Shown here: positions 35,628 through 47,798 of the stretch, in pieces
Layout: each line of letters begins with the position of its first letter
Numbering within the stretch: the stretch's first letter is position 1
Source: Morella rubra
Lineage: Eukaryota > Streptophyta > Magnoliopsida > Fagales > Myricaceae
NCBI GenBank assembly: GCA_003952965.2
Contig: CM025849.1
Location: forward strand, 29,320,464 to 29,384,463
Direction of reading: 5' to 3'
Length of the DNA: 64,000 nt
Notes under the pieces: generated by a model
Seen by the model: only the letters and a program-made list of their open reading frames with translations
What the model was told of the DNA's origin: nothing
Database searches by the model: none
Translations under genes and position numbers: made by a program

Positions 35628-35934
35628 TCAAGTTTCATCCCAAAACCAATTGATAATGGGAAGAGGTGGCTCAATAGGTATACGAAGCATAAGATTAAAT
35701 GATCCCTTATCAATGTGGGACTCTTAACACTTCCCCTCACGTACAGAATGAACATGGTCCATACACGTGGACAATATTGGAGTACACAAACAAGTGGGCA
35801 AAGTTCAAAAATAACTTGACTCTGATACCATATTAAGTTTCATCCCAAAACTAATTGGCAATAGGAAGAGGTGGCCCAATAGGTATATGAAGCACAAGAT
35901 TAAATGGTCCCTTATCAATGTGGGACTCTTAACA
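35628..35934 (-). mobile_element. TRIM (miniature LTR element)
   Basis: Two direct repeats of about 103 bp (35628-35729 and 35831-35934, roughly 90 percent identical) flank a 101-bp core. Read on the minus strand, each begins TGTTAAGAGTCCCACATTGA, the first is followed at once by a primer site TGGTATCAGAG, and a purine-rich GTGAGGGGAAG precedes the second. CTCGA and CTCGG at the edges could be a 5-bp target duplication with one mismatch. It encodes nothing, as is normal for TRIMs, and looks structurally whole. Confidence 0.8.
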
Positions 35935-35946
35935 CTCGGTTTGCAG

Positions 35947-38900
35947 ATCCGGCAATCCAGAAGAAGGAATCCTTCGGTGAAGTTTTGGACGGTGACCGTT
36001 TGTCCCATGCTTTATATGAGTAGAAATTCCGGGAGCACAAAACTGGGGAGACCATTTGCAAGAAGAAGCTTTAAGTTTCTGAAGTTGCAAAATTTAGGGA
36101 TGCTGTCATTGATGATTTTTACTTCCAGATGTATTTTGATGATCTTCCATTGTGGGGGTGAATTGGGAAAATCGAAGAGGAGGGTGAGATTCTTGGTGAG
36201 AAGGGCGCCAAGTATTCTCTTTAGAAATGTTCAGTTTGATGCTCTTTACAATAGGGACCAATTTGTTGAAATACGTGCTTTTGGTGATCCCACACATGTT
36301 GTGGATATTACGGAACAAGTAGAAATCGATGTTACTTTCACTTATTCAGTTATCTGGAATGAGAGCTCTGCTAAATTCGAGAACAGGATGGACAGACATA
36401 CGAGGGCTTCGGTAGTACCCATCCGCCAGCAAACACATTGGTTCTCGTTCATCAACTCAATTGTAATTATTGTACTCTTGATGGGATTGCTTGACTTGCT
36501 TTTTATGCTGCGTCTCAAGAATGATATGAGGAAGTAATTGTGCTGCCTATTGTTCTCTGTTTTTGGGTGAATTTTTGGGCTACTATCTTTCTCCCTATCA
36601 GCCTAAACTTATTCATGTATTTAAGGTGTGCTGATAGTAATGGGGATGAAGAAGAAGTTAAGAAGGTTAGTTGGAAATGCATTCACGGCGATGTATTTAG
36701 ATGTCCTCCTCACTTGTCCTTGTTTTGTGCTGCCTTGGGCACGGGTACACAGTTGCTGATTCTGTAAGATACCTTAAATCTATTCTGTTATTGAATGTAT
36801 GCATGTCACAACACTACCATTTCAATGAATTCTTTCAGTAGCATCATCATGGTTTTTATCTGACAGGGGACACCGTATTAGGTGCTACTTGGCAGCCTTT
36901 TTTTCTTATAGATGCCATAGGAGCCACAAATCCACGCCTCAGAGAAATGCCAAAAGCAGTACCCAACTAATTTATCTTTGCCCCTAAAAACTTGTTCCCT
37001 GTGGCGGTTATTGTGATGTTGGGTGTTCTATTGTCTGATAATTTTGCAGACCTTGGTTATCAGATTTCTTGCATGTGCAATCAGCTGGCAATCCTTCTAG
37101 TGGATGTCATCTTCTGCCAGAGACACTCCAATCTGTTGTACCTTGGGATTCTGCATCATGGACTGTTAATTTGTTAATGAAAATTGGTTGAGCTACTCAT
37201 CTTCTCTCTCTCTCTCTCTCTCTCGCTCTCTCTTTCGATCTCTATCTACAAAATACATGTCTATATGAATATTTGCGTGTCTGTACATATATACATATAA
37301 GCCAAAGAAATGAAAGTTCTAAAATTCACAGCTACATTGTTATGGTTTCTAAGTAATAGGATATTGTATGGTGTTGCACACTAGGGAGGCCATAAACTAT
37401 TAAATCACACTTAAAAGTGGTGCTTCAGCTCTTAAATATACAGCTAGGCGCTTATCAAAAAAATATACAGCTAGGCATTTGCAGATTCGATTTTTATTTG
37501 CCTCAGAGTAACTAATTTCCATATTTTGACTTATCAGCATGAAAATTAACATTTCTTTTGAATTGTACCTCCATTTTCCATTCAGGGTGTTTGTCTTATT
37601 TTTACTGGCGTTTCTTGGTGTCCTATATCCTTATAATCGGGGAGCACTGTTTGAAGCTCTTGTCTTCGTGTATTCAATTACATCTGCGGTTGCAGGCTAC
37701 ACTGCTGCTTCTTTCCACAATCAGTTTGCTGACTCTGGATGGGTAAGTGGTTTGTTTCTTCAATTTTGTTATTTATGTGATGTTTCCATTTTAGCTTGGT
37801 ATCCTTGTTACATAAACAATTTTGAATTCCAGGAAGGGAGTGTTCGTCTTGCTGGGTTTCTGTACCTGGGCCCCTTTTTTGTGATGGTGTCGATACTTAA
37901 TACAGTTGCCGTTTCTTATGGAGCCACAGCTGGACTTCCTTTTAGCACCATTATGGTAATTCTTCTTGTATGTACATTGGTTGCTATTCCATTGCTTGCC
38001 TTGGGTGGGGTGATCGGACACCGTTGGAGGTCTGAATTTCAAGCAACTTGTGCTACAAAGCGTTTCCACAGAGAGATTCCACCTTTAGCCTGGTACCGGA
38101 AAACACCTTGGCAAATGTTTGTTGCCGGTCTAGTATCTTTCAGTGCAATTGTGCTTGAGTTACACCATTTATACGCAAGCTTGTGGGGCTACAAAATATA
38201 CACTCTTGCCAGCATACTACTTATCACCTTTATCATCCTCCTCATTCTAACTTCAATGCTAAGTGTTAGTTTGACATATATTCAGCTTTCTGCAGAAGAC
38301 CATGAGTGATGGTGGAGGTATGTTCTCTTGCACATACTCATCATAGAGGCACATATGTCGGTTTTTTCGCATGAGTATACTTTTTGTTTCAGATGCTGAT
38401 AGTCTATTTTTCCTTTGTGTTCTTGAGCTTGGGTTGATATTGAATCTTCAACAATACGGATATGTGATGCTAACTATAATGAATTATAGCTCGAGATTGT
38501 GAAAGGGTTGAGGGAGAATCAATGAGTATTTGACTTTTGAACTTTAACAAATAGACAATGTCTGAATAAACGACAATGAAAACTATTCTGGCAATGCCAT
38601 ATCGAGTGCTTGCACTGAAATACTTCGTTTGAAGCTGAAGGGAAGGCTCAGTCCAGTTTTGCTGTAGGCTATATTTGGTAGATTGCTTATAAAGAGCAAT
38701 GGTCATGTTTATATTTGCCTTTTCTGGAATTTTGTTGCATAATCTTCATATTGCTTAATTTACAATGCCTATTTCTCATCAGCAGTCCAAAGTTTTTGAA
38801 ACTTTGGACGCTTCCTTCTATATCCATCGCGTAAAAAACATAAGATCTATACACAATGTTAAGTGGCTCAAATTAGGTGACATTCATAATCCATGTGTTT

Positions 38901-39221
38901 GTCATTGCTACCTCATCAAAGGAAAAGACTTGCACAATCTGGTGCTTTTCCTTCTTGGCATTCAATGATCATATATTGATATGTTCTTTGTTTGTCTGAT
39001 ACAGATCAGGGTTCACCGGGGGCTCGACAGCCATTTTTATGTTTGGTTATTGCATCCACTTCTATGCCAGGTCATATATGAGCAGTTTCTTGCAACTATC
39101 CTTATTTATTGGATACAACGCTTGCATGTGCTATGCATTCTTCCTGTTTCTCAGTACGGTCAGCTTTCGGGTTTCCTTGATGTTTGTTCCCCATATTTAC
39201 GGTGCTGTTAAAAGCGAATGA
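35947..39221 (+). pseudogene. TM9SF pseudogene, duplicate of the gene at 27318
   Basis: Contains counterparts of exons 3-7: about 35947-36534, 36626-36763, 37586-37742, 37833-38317 and 39005-39221. Exons 1 and 2 (signal peptide and start of the lumenal domain) are missing. Exon 3 has several in-frame stops (for example TAG at 36021, where the parent has Leu) and a 2-base deletion near 36217. Exon 6 has a TGA in the conserved AEDHEWWWR signature. The last exon remains open, ending in KSE. Introns are also conserved, so it arose by DNA duplication and not by retroposition. Homology starts abruptly at about 35938, right beside the TRIM. A truncated transcript is possible but a working nonaspanin is not. 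Confidence 0.93.
37450..37462 (+). repeat. Tiny retroposed tail (GCTTATCA6) with perfect 14-bp target duplication
   Basis: GCTTATCAAAAAA lies between two exact copies of ATATACAGCTAGGC (37436-37449 and 37463-37476). The parent intron has one copy (ATATACGGCTAGGC, about 29299) and no insert. Confidence 0.75.
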
Positions 39222-41092
39222 AATATATATGCTCATGTGTTTCAGAGATGCCATACTTATAATGCTTCATCTTTCTCTTGTCCCAAACCTCTGAAAGACA
39301 AACACACAACTACACACCAAGTTGTGCTTGCAACATCTATGAAATTCCTTCTAATTGGAGAGAACAAAACCATGAAGAAAATTGTGTCCAAAAATAAATT
39401 TTGGGACCATCATTTAACGCCTGGAGAAATTAAGGTTGATGATGGGGTGGTTGTGGTTATGAAGTTAGGAACACAGCTTTCCCCCCATATGAGAAACTTT
39501 TGGAACAGTTACAGCTGGAAGAAAAAACTTAGACAAAAAAAAAAAAAAAAAAAAAAGAAAGAGAAAAATCTTATACACCTTGCTTTTACAAAATAGAAAT
39601 CCATAGAAAAGTAGATAATTAAATGGGCGCTTATTTAACAAAACCTAATTTCCTATAAACCTCCAATCATTCTCTGCCCATTCGGGATTTTAAATATTTA
39701 AAATTGAGATTAATTTGAAGGCCAATATAGGAGGCAGAATTTTATATTGTTATGCGTATTGTCCAAACCCTTTTCTTTTCTTGTTACCCTCCCATAGTAA
39801 TTTCCAGGGATGCTGATCATATCTTTGCTTCTTTGGTACTATTGTAGTTCTTAAATGTTAAGGTTCGATCTTAGATTTAATTAAAATCCCAATCAGTGTC
39901 CATCCTTCTGTTTCCAATCGTCCTTAGGAATCTCGTGCCTCGACATGTGTCCATTAACTTAAAAATGAGAGAAAAATCGTTTTGCATTCTGAATTATAGA
40001 GTCGATGTCACTTTGGGAGTCCGAACTACTAACTTCCAATTACTAAAGATTCATCAACGTTGCACCTTCACATAAATTTCGAAAGTCAAAATCATGTTAC
40101 CTGAGCTATTGATGAGATATATATTTTTTAATTGTGTTTTCCTACTAGTCAATAGATGCAGGGCATTGATGTTTATATTATGCAAAAAGACATTTTCAAT
40201 TAAATCTCATAGTTTTTTTTTTTAACTAGTGAGTTAGTAACAAAGGAAGACAAATAAATAATAATAATGGTAAACAACAAGTTTTCTAGCAAGATGATTC
40301 TTTTTCATTTACCGTATCAAGTGAAGGAATTTGAGTGAGAGAAGCAATTGCAAGAGGCAACCTCTCTAAGAGCATATGGCAAGAGCCAAAAAAATACAGA
40401 ATAAAAAGGCAGCAGAATCGCCACCACCCTTTCTCCATCTACCCCTCTTCGCCCCATCCCGCAGCAGACCAATCCATGCGCGCTCGTGGATCTAATGCGT
40501 TCAACACCTTTCATGCTAGATTTGAGCTTCAGTTTGACATTTTTGACAGCCATGCGCCCTCCTTCCAGCTTCCACACTTCCCGCCGCTTCGATGTCTAAC
40601 AATTTGGCTCCAGCTAGCTGGCGTGTGCATCCCACTTGCCTAGCGTTTTTCACCCTGGGTTGTCCCAACTCGTCCATCGTCCAATTTTGCCACTTTCCTC
40701 TACCATCAGCTTTTGATTTCCTATAGTTTTTCTAATTTTCCACCCTTTATGGTCATTTCAGCTTCCTACTCATTTGGGTTTACATGACCGTTTGACCCTG
40801 CCGTTGTAGGTTCGTCGCCTCTTGAGAGGGTCTACTATTCCTTTAGAGCATGTAACTAAGGTTTTTGAACATTCTTGAGTGAATGTGATTAGTTGTTATG
40901 ATCAAATAAAAAAAATTGGAATATAGAGGAGATGTACGAACAAGTGACACCTCAGACCCACTTGGAGTGCAAGTGAAATAGAAGCTCAATTCAAGAAACT
41001 ATAAAGTTATTTTGAGAGGAAAAAGAATCTATTGGCCGATAGTTTAAATAAGGAAAAAAGGAAGGAAGAAAAGAAGAAGCACTTTGTCAGTA
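39222..41092. other. Spacer of block B, no gene
   Basis: Corresponds to the TM9SF 3' flank and spacer of block A (31088-33140), with a poly-A expansion at 39536-39556 and a partly deleted copy of the repeat at 31757. No independent gene is seen. Confidence 0.6.
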
Positions 41093-41100
41093 CTGACTGT

Positions 41101-42373
41101 TAGGGATGTAAATGAATCGAGCTGTTCATGAATAGCTCGAGCTTGGCTCAAATTCTGTTCGTTTAATAAACGAGTCGAATTCGAATACCATTTTTAGCTC
41201 AATTATTAAACAAGTTAAACTCGATTAAACTCGGTCGACTCGGTTTAGGCTCGTGAATAAAGCTCGTATAAACTCAACTCGACTGATTTAATAGCTCGTT
41301 TTAAAAAAATACATGTAAATAAAAATATACATCCATAAATACATTTGTATACTTACAAGTTATATATATAACCTATAATATTTGTACCTATGGATAGTAC
41401 ACTTGTATATATTGTATATCTTTATTGTTGTGTATATGTTTAGGTATACACTATTACTTTATATTTAGTAATTAGTAACATTTATATATCTATAGAGCCT
41501 ATTTACTTATGTTACATATCTTATGTATATGCATGTGTTATGGTTTATATTAAATTTTTATGATATTATCATGTTAAGTTACCTTATAAAATATATATTT
41601 ATATGAGTCATTTTTGTATATATAAGCACACAAATTTACTTATGTTTCGAAGTGTTCTCATTGATTATGTGTTTGACATATGCTCAGGATTTTGTAGAAA
41701 AATTATTGGCTTGTTGTATTTTTGAATGCTTGATTGGTGATAAGGTTTTCCTCATTATCATGTAATTATGATATTAATGTTTTGCATGCTATATTTTTTT
41801 GTGAAAGCCTGAATTTATAGAGTGAAAAACACTTATTATTTCCTAGTACACTTCTATTGGTTAGTACATATTATTGTTTATTTTACTAAGCAATAGATTA
41901 GATCATTTAGTTATTACTGTTGTGATAATCACAAATAAGTGTTTGAGAGTTAAAAATTTTGAGGTGATTAAAATTTTGAGGTATGAGAGTTGGTGAAAAA
42001 TAAAAATAGTTTATAGAATTTAATAAAAAAGTGAAGAGATAGAAGATTTGAATGAATATTATAATAAAAAAGAATAATTTGATGAGAGAGAGAGTTTTTT
42101 TTAATTTTTTTTAATTAGGGCCAACATTTTGAGTGCCAAAAGTATGGTAATTTCAAATATTGAAAAGGTTCTCCCTAGTTTTTAAAATATAAAACGAGCT
42201 TGAGCTTGAGCCAAATTGAACTCGTTTATTTGTTTTGTGTTGAGCTCGAACTCGCAAGCTGAGCTTGAACAGGGATTTTTAAGCTTTATTTGAGCTTGAG
42301 CTCGAGCTTTTATATGTGTTAAACGAGCCGAGCTCGAACATTCACTATTCGGCTCGGTTTATTTACAGCCCCA
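41101..42373. mobile_element. Non-autonomous hAT-like DNA transposon
   Basis: The ends TAGGGATGTAAAT and ATTTACAGCCCCA are inverse, and the subterminal AGCTCGAGC/GAGCTCG-rich stretches at both sides are also inverted. The 8-bp target duplication CTGACTGT lies at 41093-41100 and 42374-42381; the equivalent site in block A (about 33138) is uninterrupted. No transposase frame exists. The interior is AT-rich and includes at about 41935-42125 a copy of the short family also seen at 34125. It inserted after the gene duplication, or was lost from A. Confidence 0.8.
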
Positions 42374-43081
42374 CTGACTGTGAAGCTTAGAGGATGTAGG
42401 AGACCTAACCGATCGATGTCTTGCCAAGCATGAGAACTTCTTTGGAAGGCTCATCGACCAAGCTTAATCGATCTGTTCTCCTACCAATATACACCACCAC
42501 TTTATGCTATATAAGCGGAAACATCAGTATCCCAAATCAACCACTTTTTCTTATAAGATGCACCAAGATGATCACACGCGCGCACAGGCAGCCGGGGTTC
42601 CAAAGCTGATTCCATTACTCGGCCTGAGGCTTAGTTTGATCAGTTTCTAATCCTTGAGATATTTGATTAGAACCACATCGAAGAACAAAACAAGGACAGA
42701 TTCTCCATCACAAATTAAGCCCATAGAGCTCAGTCAGAAGTGAAGTAATTAAGAGTTGAGCTCGACCTTCCTCTGTTCTCCCTCTCGTACGTACACATAA
42801 GCTCCCAGTTACAAAAGTTCATCAAATACCTATAAAAGGAACAACCTTACGTACGCATGGAAAATATATAATATTTTGTTTGTGAGCTACTTTCTTCGAC
42901 AACATAGTTGAGCACATAACATAAGAATAATGGAGTAATTCTTAGAAACCATAACCTGTTCGTAGCAAGTTTATTTTCATAGATCGACCTAATGCGATAA
43001 GCTATTTTGCTCTGATGTTTTTTCTGCTACAAATCTTATGACCATCCGACTCCATAAGAAGAGGTCAGTTCCTCTTTTAAG

Positions 43082-44988
43082 TCAGTTGGACAACTTGTTA
43101 CCTGCAGTGCTCGGACCAGAAGCTGGTGGGGATGACGACCTTTTTCCATTTGTTGGAGGAGCGACGCCGTTATGCCCATGGCTTGGACCAGAAGGTGGAG
43201 GGAAGATATTTCTATTAGTTCGATCTAACTGCTTGTTGCTCCCACCACTTGGATCGTATGTCATAAACAGGCTGACCTTCGCATTGGTTGTTTTGATGAA
43301 CTTGTTCTGCTCATGTAGGCTGGGACCAAACGTTGGGACATGGGCGGATCCAGGGGGTGCGGGCAGGGCGGCCGCCCCCACTAGCTCCAAAAATCTTTTG
43401 CAAAATTTTTTTTTTGGTTATTAAGAAGCAGGCCCGCCCACACTGGCTAGGAGCCCAGACCTGCTTCCAGGGCCAGTGGGGGCTGGACTGGGCTAGCGGG
43501 GGCGCACCCAATGGCCCAGTCCATATGGTCTGCTTGCTTAATTTTTTTTTAAAAAAAATCAGAGGATAAAATGGCGCTATTTCACCTCTGATTTAAAAAA
43601 AAATATTCACGCCTCTCTCTCTCACTCTGGGATCTCTCTGTATCTTCTTCAGCAGTCCCTCTCACTGGTCCATTATCACTTTAACTGCATTAATACATAA
43701 ATTATGTAGGTCCTCACTAATTTATCATTTGCCAATTAGAAAGGAAAGCACAGAAATACTGTTTTTGATTGATCTAATTTATTACTGAGGTTATTTTTGA
43801 ACGAGAAACAGCTGAGTGCACCAATACTTTTTGATAGAAGAAGATTCCTTATCTTCATATAGGCATTAAACTCCATAATTATTGATGGGTGTTAAGAATT
43901 GTCTTCCTCATATGCGGATGGACATTTTAAATTGTTTTGTTTTGTTCTTTTTAGATCATGGATAGGTTTTTGATAAAAAAGCCACGAAACATGGAGTCGT
44001 ATAATACTCCTAATGTGGCTACTACTTCTAATGAGAATTCTAGTTCGAAAAGACCTCGCCCTTTGTTGAGTTTGGATGATATTATTTGACCTGAATTGCG
44101 TAAGATCTAATGACTTGTATAATGCTAGGATTATTGATTAAGTTCGTAGGGAGTACTTGATCAAAGGTGCTTTTCGACCTCGTGGCTATGTTTTTGCTAA
44201 GAAGAAATGTGGGAAGGATTTGATTATAGTGTATCAGAGGATACAGCTTATTGTTTGTGGTATTATCTATTTAAGCAACCTAAAGGAGCACAATCCGAGA
44301 GAGATGTGTATGTGGTGAGTGCTTATGCAGCACAGACCACACTTGCTATCATTAAAAACATTGAGGATTGATTTTTTTTGTCTTGATGGTATAATGAGTC
44401 TCGACGACTCAGTTCCACGGTGCACAGGAGCAAAATGACAGTATTTGAGATATCGGAACAAAAGCCTGATAGGGTTGACTTGAACGGTTTTTTGGTGTGG
44501 AACATGTTATTGACACGTGATCCCAATTTTTAAAAATTGCTATAGACAAATTGTTTGCAAAACACGGTTATCAATATCGAGATTGAGAGGTCAAGGGTAT
44601 GATAAGGCCTCAAAGGTCGAATTCTCCCGTAGGATCTGATTACCATCTTTCAGTATTAGCAAATAGTTCAGTAAGTGTATTTTATTATTTTTAATGTTTT
44701 TAGTTCTTAATTTACGATATTGTAATTTAAGACACTTTTTACCATTATGTGAAAAAATTTTTTTTTTTGCATCATTTTCCCTTAGAAATTCGACCCCACT
44801 CATTTTATATCTTAGATACGCCACTGCGTTGGGACGACTAAGCCCTTTGTATCAGCAGCAGGATAGAACTTTGTATTGCATACTGGCTGCGAAAAGGATA
44901 GGGATCCGAGTAACCCTGACGCCATGAATGCCTGCAGAATGAAGAGGGTGAATAAGAGAGAAGAAGTTGAATGCTTAAAGGTAGCCAT
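43082..44988 (-). pseudogene. Second IDA/PIP-like peptide gene, split by a hAT transposon
   Basis: The minus strand starts with ATG at 44988 (MATFKHSTSSLLFTLFILQA), runs to 44827, is interrupted by the transposon 43339-44826, and resumes to the stop at 43082. Without the transposon and one copy of its 8-bp target duplication the two parts are in frame and total 136 codons, so the gene was intact when hit. The C-terminus keeps FPPPSGPSHGHNG and has SPPASGPSTAGNK where the A copy has FPPASGLNPAGNK. Compared with A, the region after the signal peptide has about 30 extra bases (44864-44893), in frame. The TATATAAAAAGCCATCC box is retained upstream (about 45045-45063). As it stands the signal peptide is separated from the peptide motifs, unless the transposon is spliced out as an intron. 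Confidence 0.85.
43339..44826 (+). mobile_element. hAT transposon remnant inserted in the peptide gene
   Basis: The ends CATGGGCGGATCCAG and GATACGCCACTG are imperfect inverted repeats of the CAGTGGCGGATC type. A perfect 8-bp target duplication CGTTGGGA lies at 43331-43338 and 44827-44834. A frame starting at 43958 reads MDRFLIKKPRNMESYNTPNV and RPRPLLSLDDII, the N-terminus of the TTF-finger hAT transposases found widely in plants. Further remnants to about 44370 include KGAFRPRGYVFAKKK and EDTAYCLWYYLFK. The frame is interrupted, and most of the transposase, including the catalytic and dimerisation parts, is missing, so the copy is an internally deleted, non-autonomous derivative. Confidence 0.9.
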
Positions 44989-45439
44989 GAGATTTGGCAG
45001 CTCTGAGGATGCAATGGGCGGCTTGCTTCTACTTACTTACGTTAATGGATGGCTTTTTATATATAATAACAATGAGCCATATAGAGAACTTAATAATGGA
45101 TTATCTTGTTGAGGAGACATTGATCCTAATGGAGATTTCATGCCATGAAAAAAGACTTTACTAGTAGGATCATTTCATCCTCCTACAGTACTATGAATCA
45201 AAGAAGGGAAAAGATTCCATCTAGACAAGTTGAATTCAGTTATTGAGATGACCGTATGCTCATATGCTATTGAATGTCCTTAGATTTAATCTTAACTATC
45301 CATCCGGACTTATCTAGATTTAATCCATCTCGATTGAATCCTTTTCTATCCAAAATAAAAGACCGAAGGAATCCGATAGATAATGTATATGAAACATAAT
45401 TGAAGTGCAATATATATAAGTCACGTCACTTTGTGAAAT

Positions 45440-47020
45440 ATATGCTCTCAAATATTCATTTGAAGCTGAGCAGCTCTGTCCATTTTACTTTAAGCTATAT
45501 CTTGAGAGTATATTGCTTCAGAAGCAATGGTCATGTTTCATTTTTGTCTCATCTCTGAATTTTTTTATTGTTTTTTTATTTTTAAAAGTCAAATATATTT
45601 TTCACCCATCAATTATTAAGATCTTTAACACTTTGCATCTTGAACTATCAATTACTTTGTTACATTATATCACCTTAAACTACCAAACTCTCACTTGCTA
45701 TAGATTTGTACAATTTACCATTACACTTGGCCACGAAATTAATATTTTTAGTCCCGTCAAAAATGAACAATTTAAATATAACACATATTTTTTTACTAAT
45801 GACCGGACTATATTTATATACGGCTATAAACAGTAACGTCATCTTCAATCACCTTACCACGCCACAAGAACCTTAACGCGACTTGAATTATCAAAGACCT
45901 GGTCAAGGTCTCGTGGTATATCCCAGCTTACACGAGCAACCCTCGCACCTGGACAGAATATCTCCCATCACATTAGCCGACAGCCAAAATGCATAGCAGC
46001 CACTCGACAAAATCCTGTTTTCGCCTCAATCATTTAAACAACAGCATTGCAAAACTGCAACGAGATCTATATGATACCAAGGTGCAAATTACATATTTGA
46101 GATGCTTTTTAGACGAAAACATCTTACCTTCTTCAGAAATCTACAGATATCCGATCCACTGCATAGCTAGGCTACTTACCGCTTAGATTTCTAGTTACCC
46201 TGAATGAGCCAAATGCTCAATCTACATGCTCGTATCTCTACCCTCTTAAACAGAGGACAAAATGAAGTAGCCTTACACCCACATAAACAAACAAAGGTTT
46301 TTCTGCCACTAGGTAAAAGTCTTTCATCTAATTCTTCGTCGAAATCTAACTCATTGCTAAGAATTTGGTCGCTATAATCCATTTCTCTTGCAGTGACAAG
46401 TGTCCAGGCTGGTGCAATACTTATGGAACTTGCTTGACAAGATAAGAATAATGTCTAAGTAATTAAGGACGATTGGCAAGTGTCAAGGCTATTGCAATAA
46501 GTAATTACTTTGCGTGCCAAAATAATTATAAAAACTAATAAAGAAGAAATTAACTAAATGAGCACTTTGTTACAAAAACAAAAAAACAAGAAAACACAAC
46601 CATACACAAATCTAGTTCATACAAACAAACCAATATGCCAATTCTTAAACTTACTATCATTTTTGACGAATCTTAAAATGCTCGACAGGCACCACGCGAA
46701 TGACCCAACACCCAAAGTACACCTTGAAGCATGCTGTTATAGTTAAAAGCCTACTACCTTTTAAAGTCACAGACAAGCCTTGATCTATTAATATCGTGTT
46801 TATCATCTATTTCAAATTCGCCACAGCCTCATAATTCACACCCATAAGTACTACAGTACAGCACACACCCATATGTGACTCACATATTACATCTGTTTTA
46901 TTGATCCATGAATTTTGTATTGGACGATTCATGGCATCTACTTCTTTGCTGTCATATATAAACAAGTCTATGCAGCAATCCCTCTTTATTTGAGATAATG
47001 CTTGCATGTTTTATTATTAA
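45440..47020 (+). pseudogene. Relic of a third TM9SF copy (intron 6 and exon 7 fragments)
   Basis: 45448-45560 aligns with the end part of TM9SF intron 6 (30450-30580 and 38605-38730): shared phrases include GCTCTCAAATA, TTGAAGCTGA, GGCTATAT-like and GCAATGGTCATGTTT. 46925-47012 aligns with exon 7: GGCATCTACTTCT, GTCATATATRARCA, CCTCTTTATT and ATAATGCTTGCATG correspond to the segment coding [19 protein letters not shown]. About 1.3 kb of unrelated, partly repetitive DNA lies between them. The reading frame is lost. This is the oldest or most damaged member of the local series. Confidence 0.7.
45565..46800. other. Insert-like sequence between TM9SF relic pieces
   Basis: 45590-45800 shares phrases with the repeats at 13.9 and 31.8 kb (ATCAATTA, TTTGTTACATTATAT, CTTAAACTACCAAA), so it is probably another non-autonomous repeat. 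The remainder (to 46800) shows no recognised gene. Confidence 0.4.
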
Positions 47021-47798
47021 GTTGATGTTTATGAACAGTTGGAATTCAACTTAACATTAAATTTAGCTCTTGAAATAAGTAAATAAGCCAAATTTTTCAC
47101 ATAACTTGGATCTAACTCTTAGACGTTAAGAGCCAGCTACATGTATCTAATAGGACTTAGATATGTATATGTTCATAGAATCATTTAATTTGGGCTTAAT
47201 TCACCATTACATTCCCCCACCCCGTAGCAACATCAACTCCTTCTACAAAACAATCCTACCCGTCCTATCCACGAACAGGTCATCAACTATTTGAACAGGC
47301 CGGTCTCTGTGGTCCATTCTTCAGACATATGAATTTTTTTGTCAACTAAAAGTTAACTGACTAATAGAAGACCGATATGAATTTGGGGTAATAGTATCCA
47401 TTTCGGGATTGAATAGCCTAGTCCGGATCCTATCCTTTTTAGTCGACTAACTTTTAGTGGATGAAAGGACCTATATGTCTAAAAAATAAACCACAAGTAC
47501 CAACCTATTCAAAGTTATACACTTAAAAAAGACTTGATCTTGTTATCACAAGTGAATCACCACAACATAATGTATCTAAATAATAAGATCATCTTATTAA
47601 AACTAAAATATATCTACATATCCGTAGATAGTGTTTTAGTCTATACCGTGAGGACTTTGTCATAATACACCATCGCTTCTGCGTGCAGAGGCGGAGGGCG
47701 GCTGTTTCCTGGATCTACAACACCAATAATTGCCAATCCCTGTGGGTCATAGAACAGAAAGTCGTAGCCCATAACCAAATTTTAGGCCCCTGAATCTG
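47021..47798. other. Spacer before the gap, nothing recognised
   Basis: No plausible frame and no repeat I can name. Confidence 0.45.
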
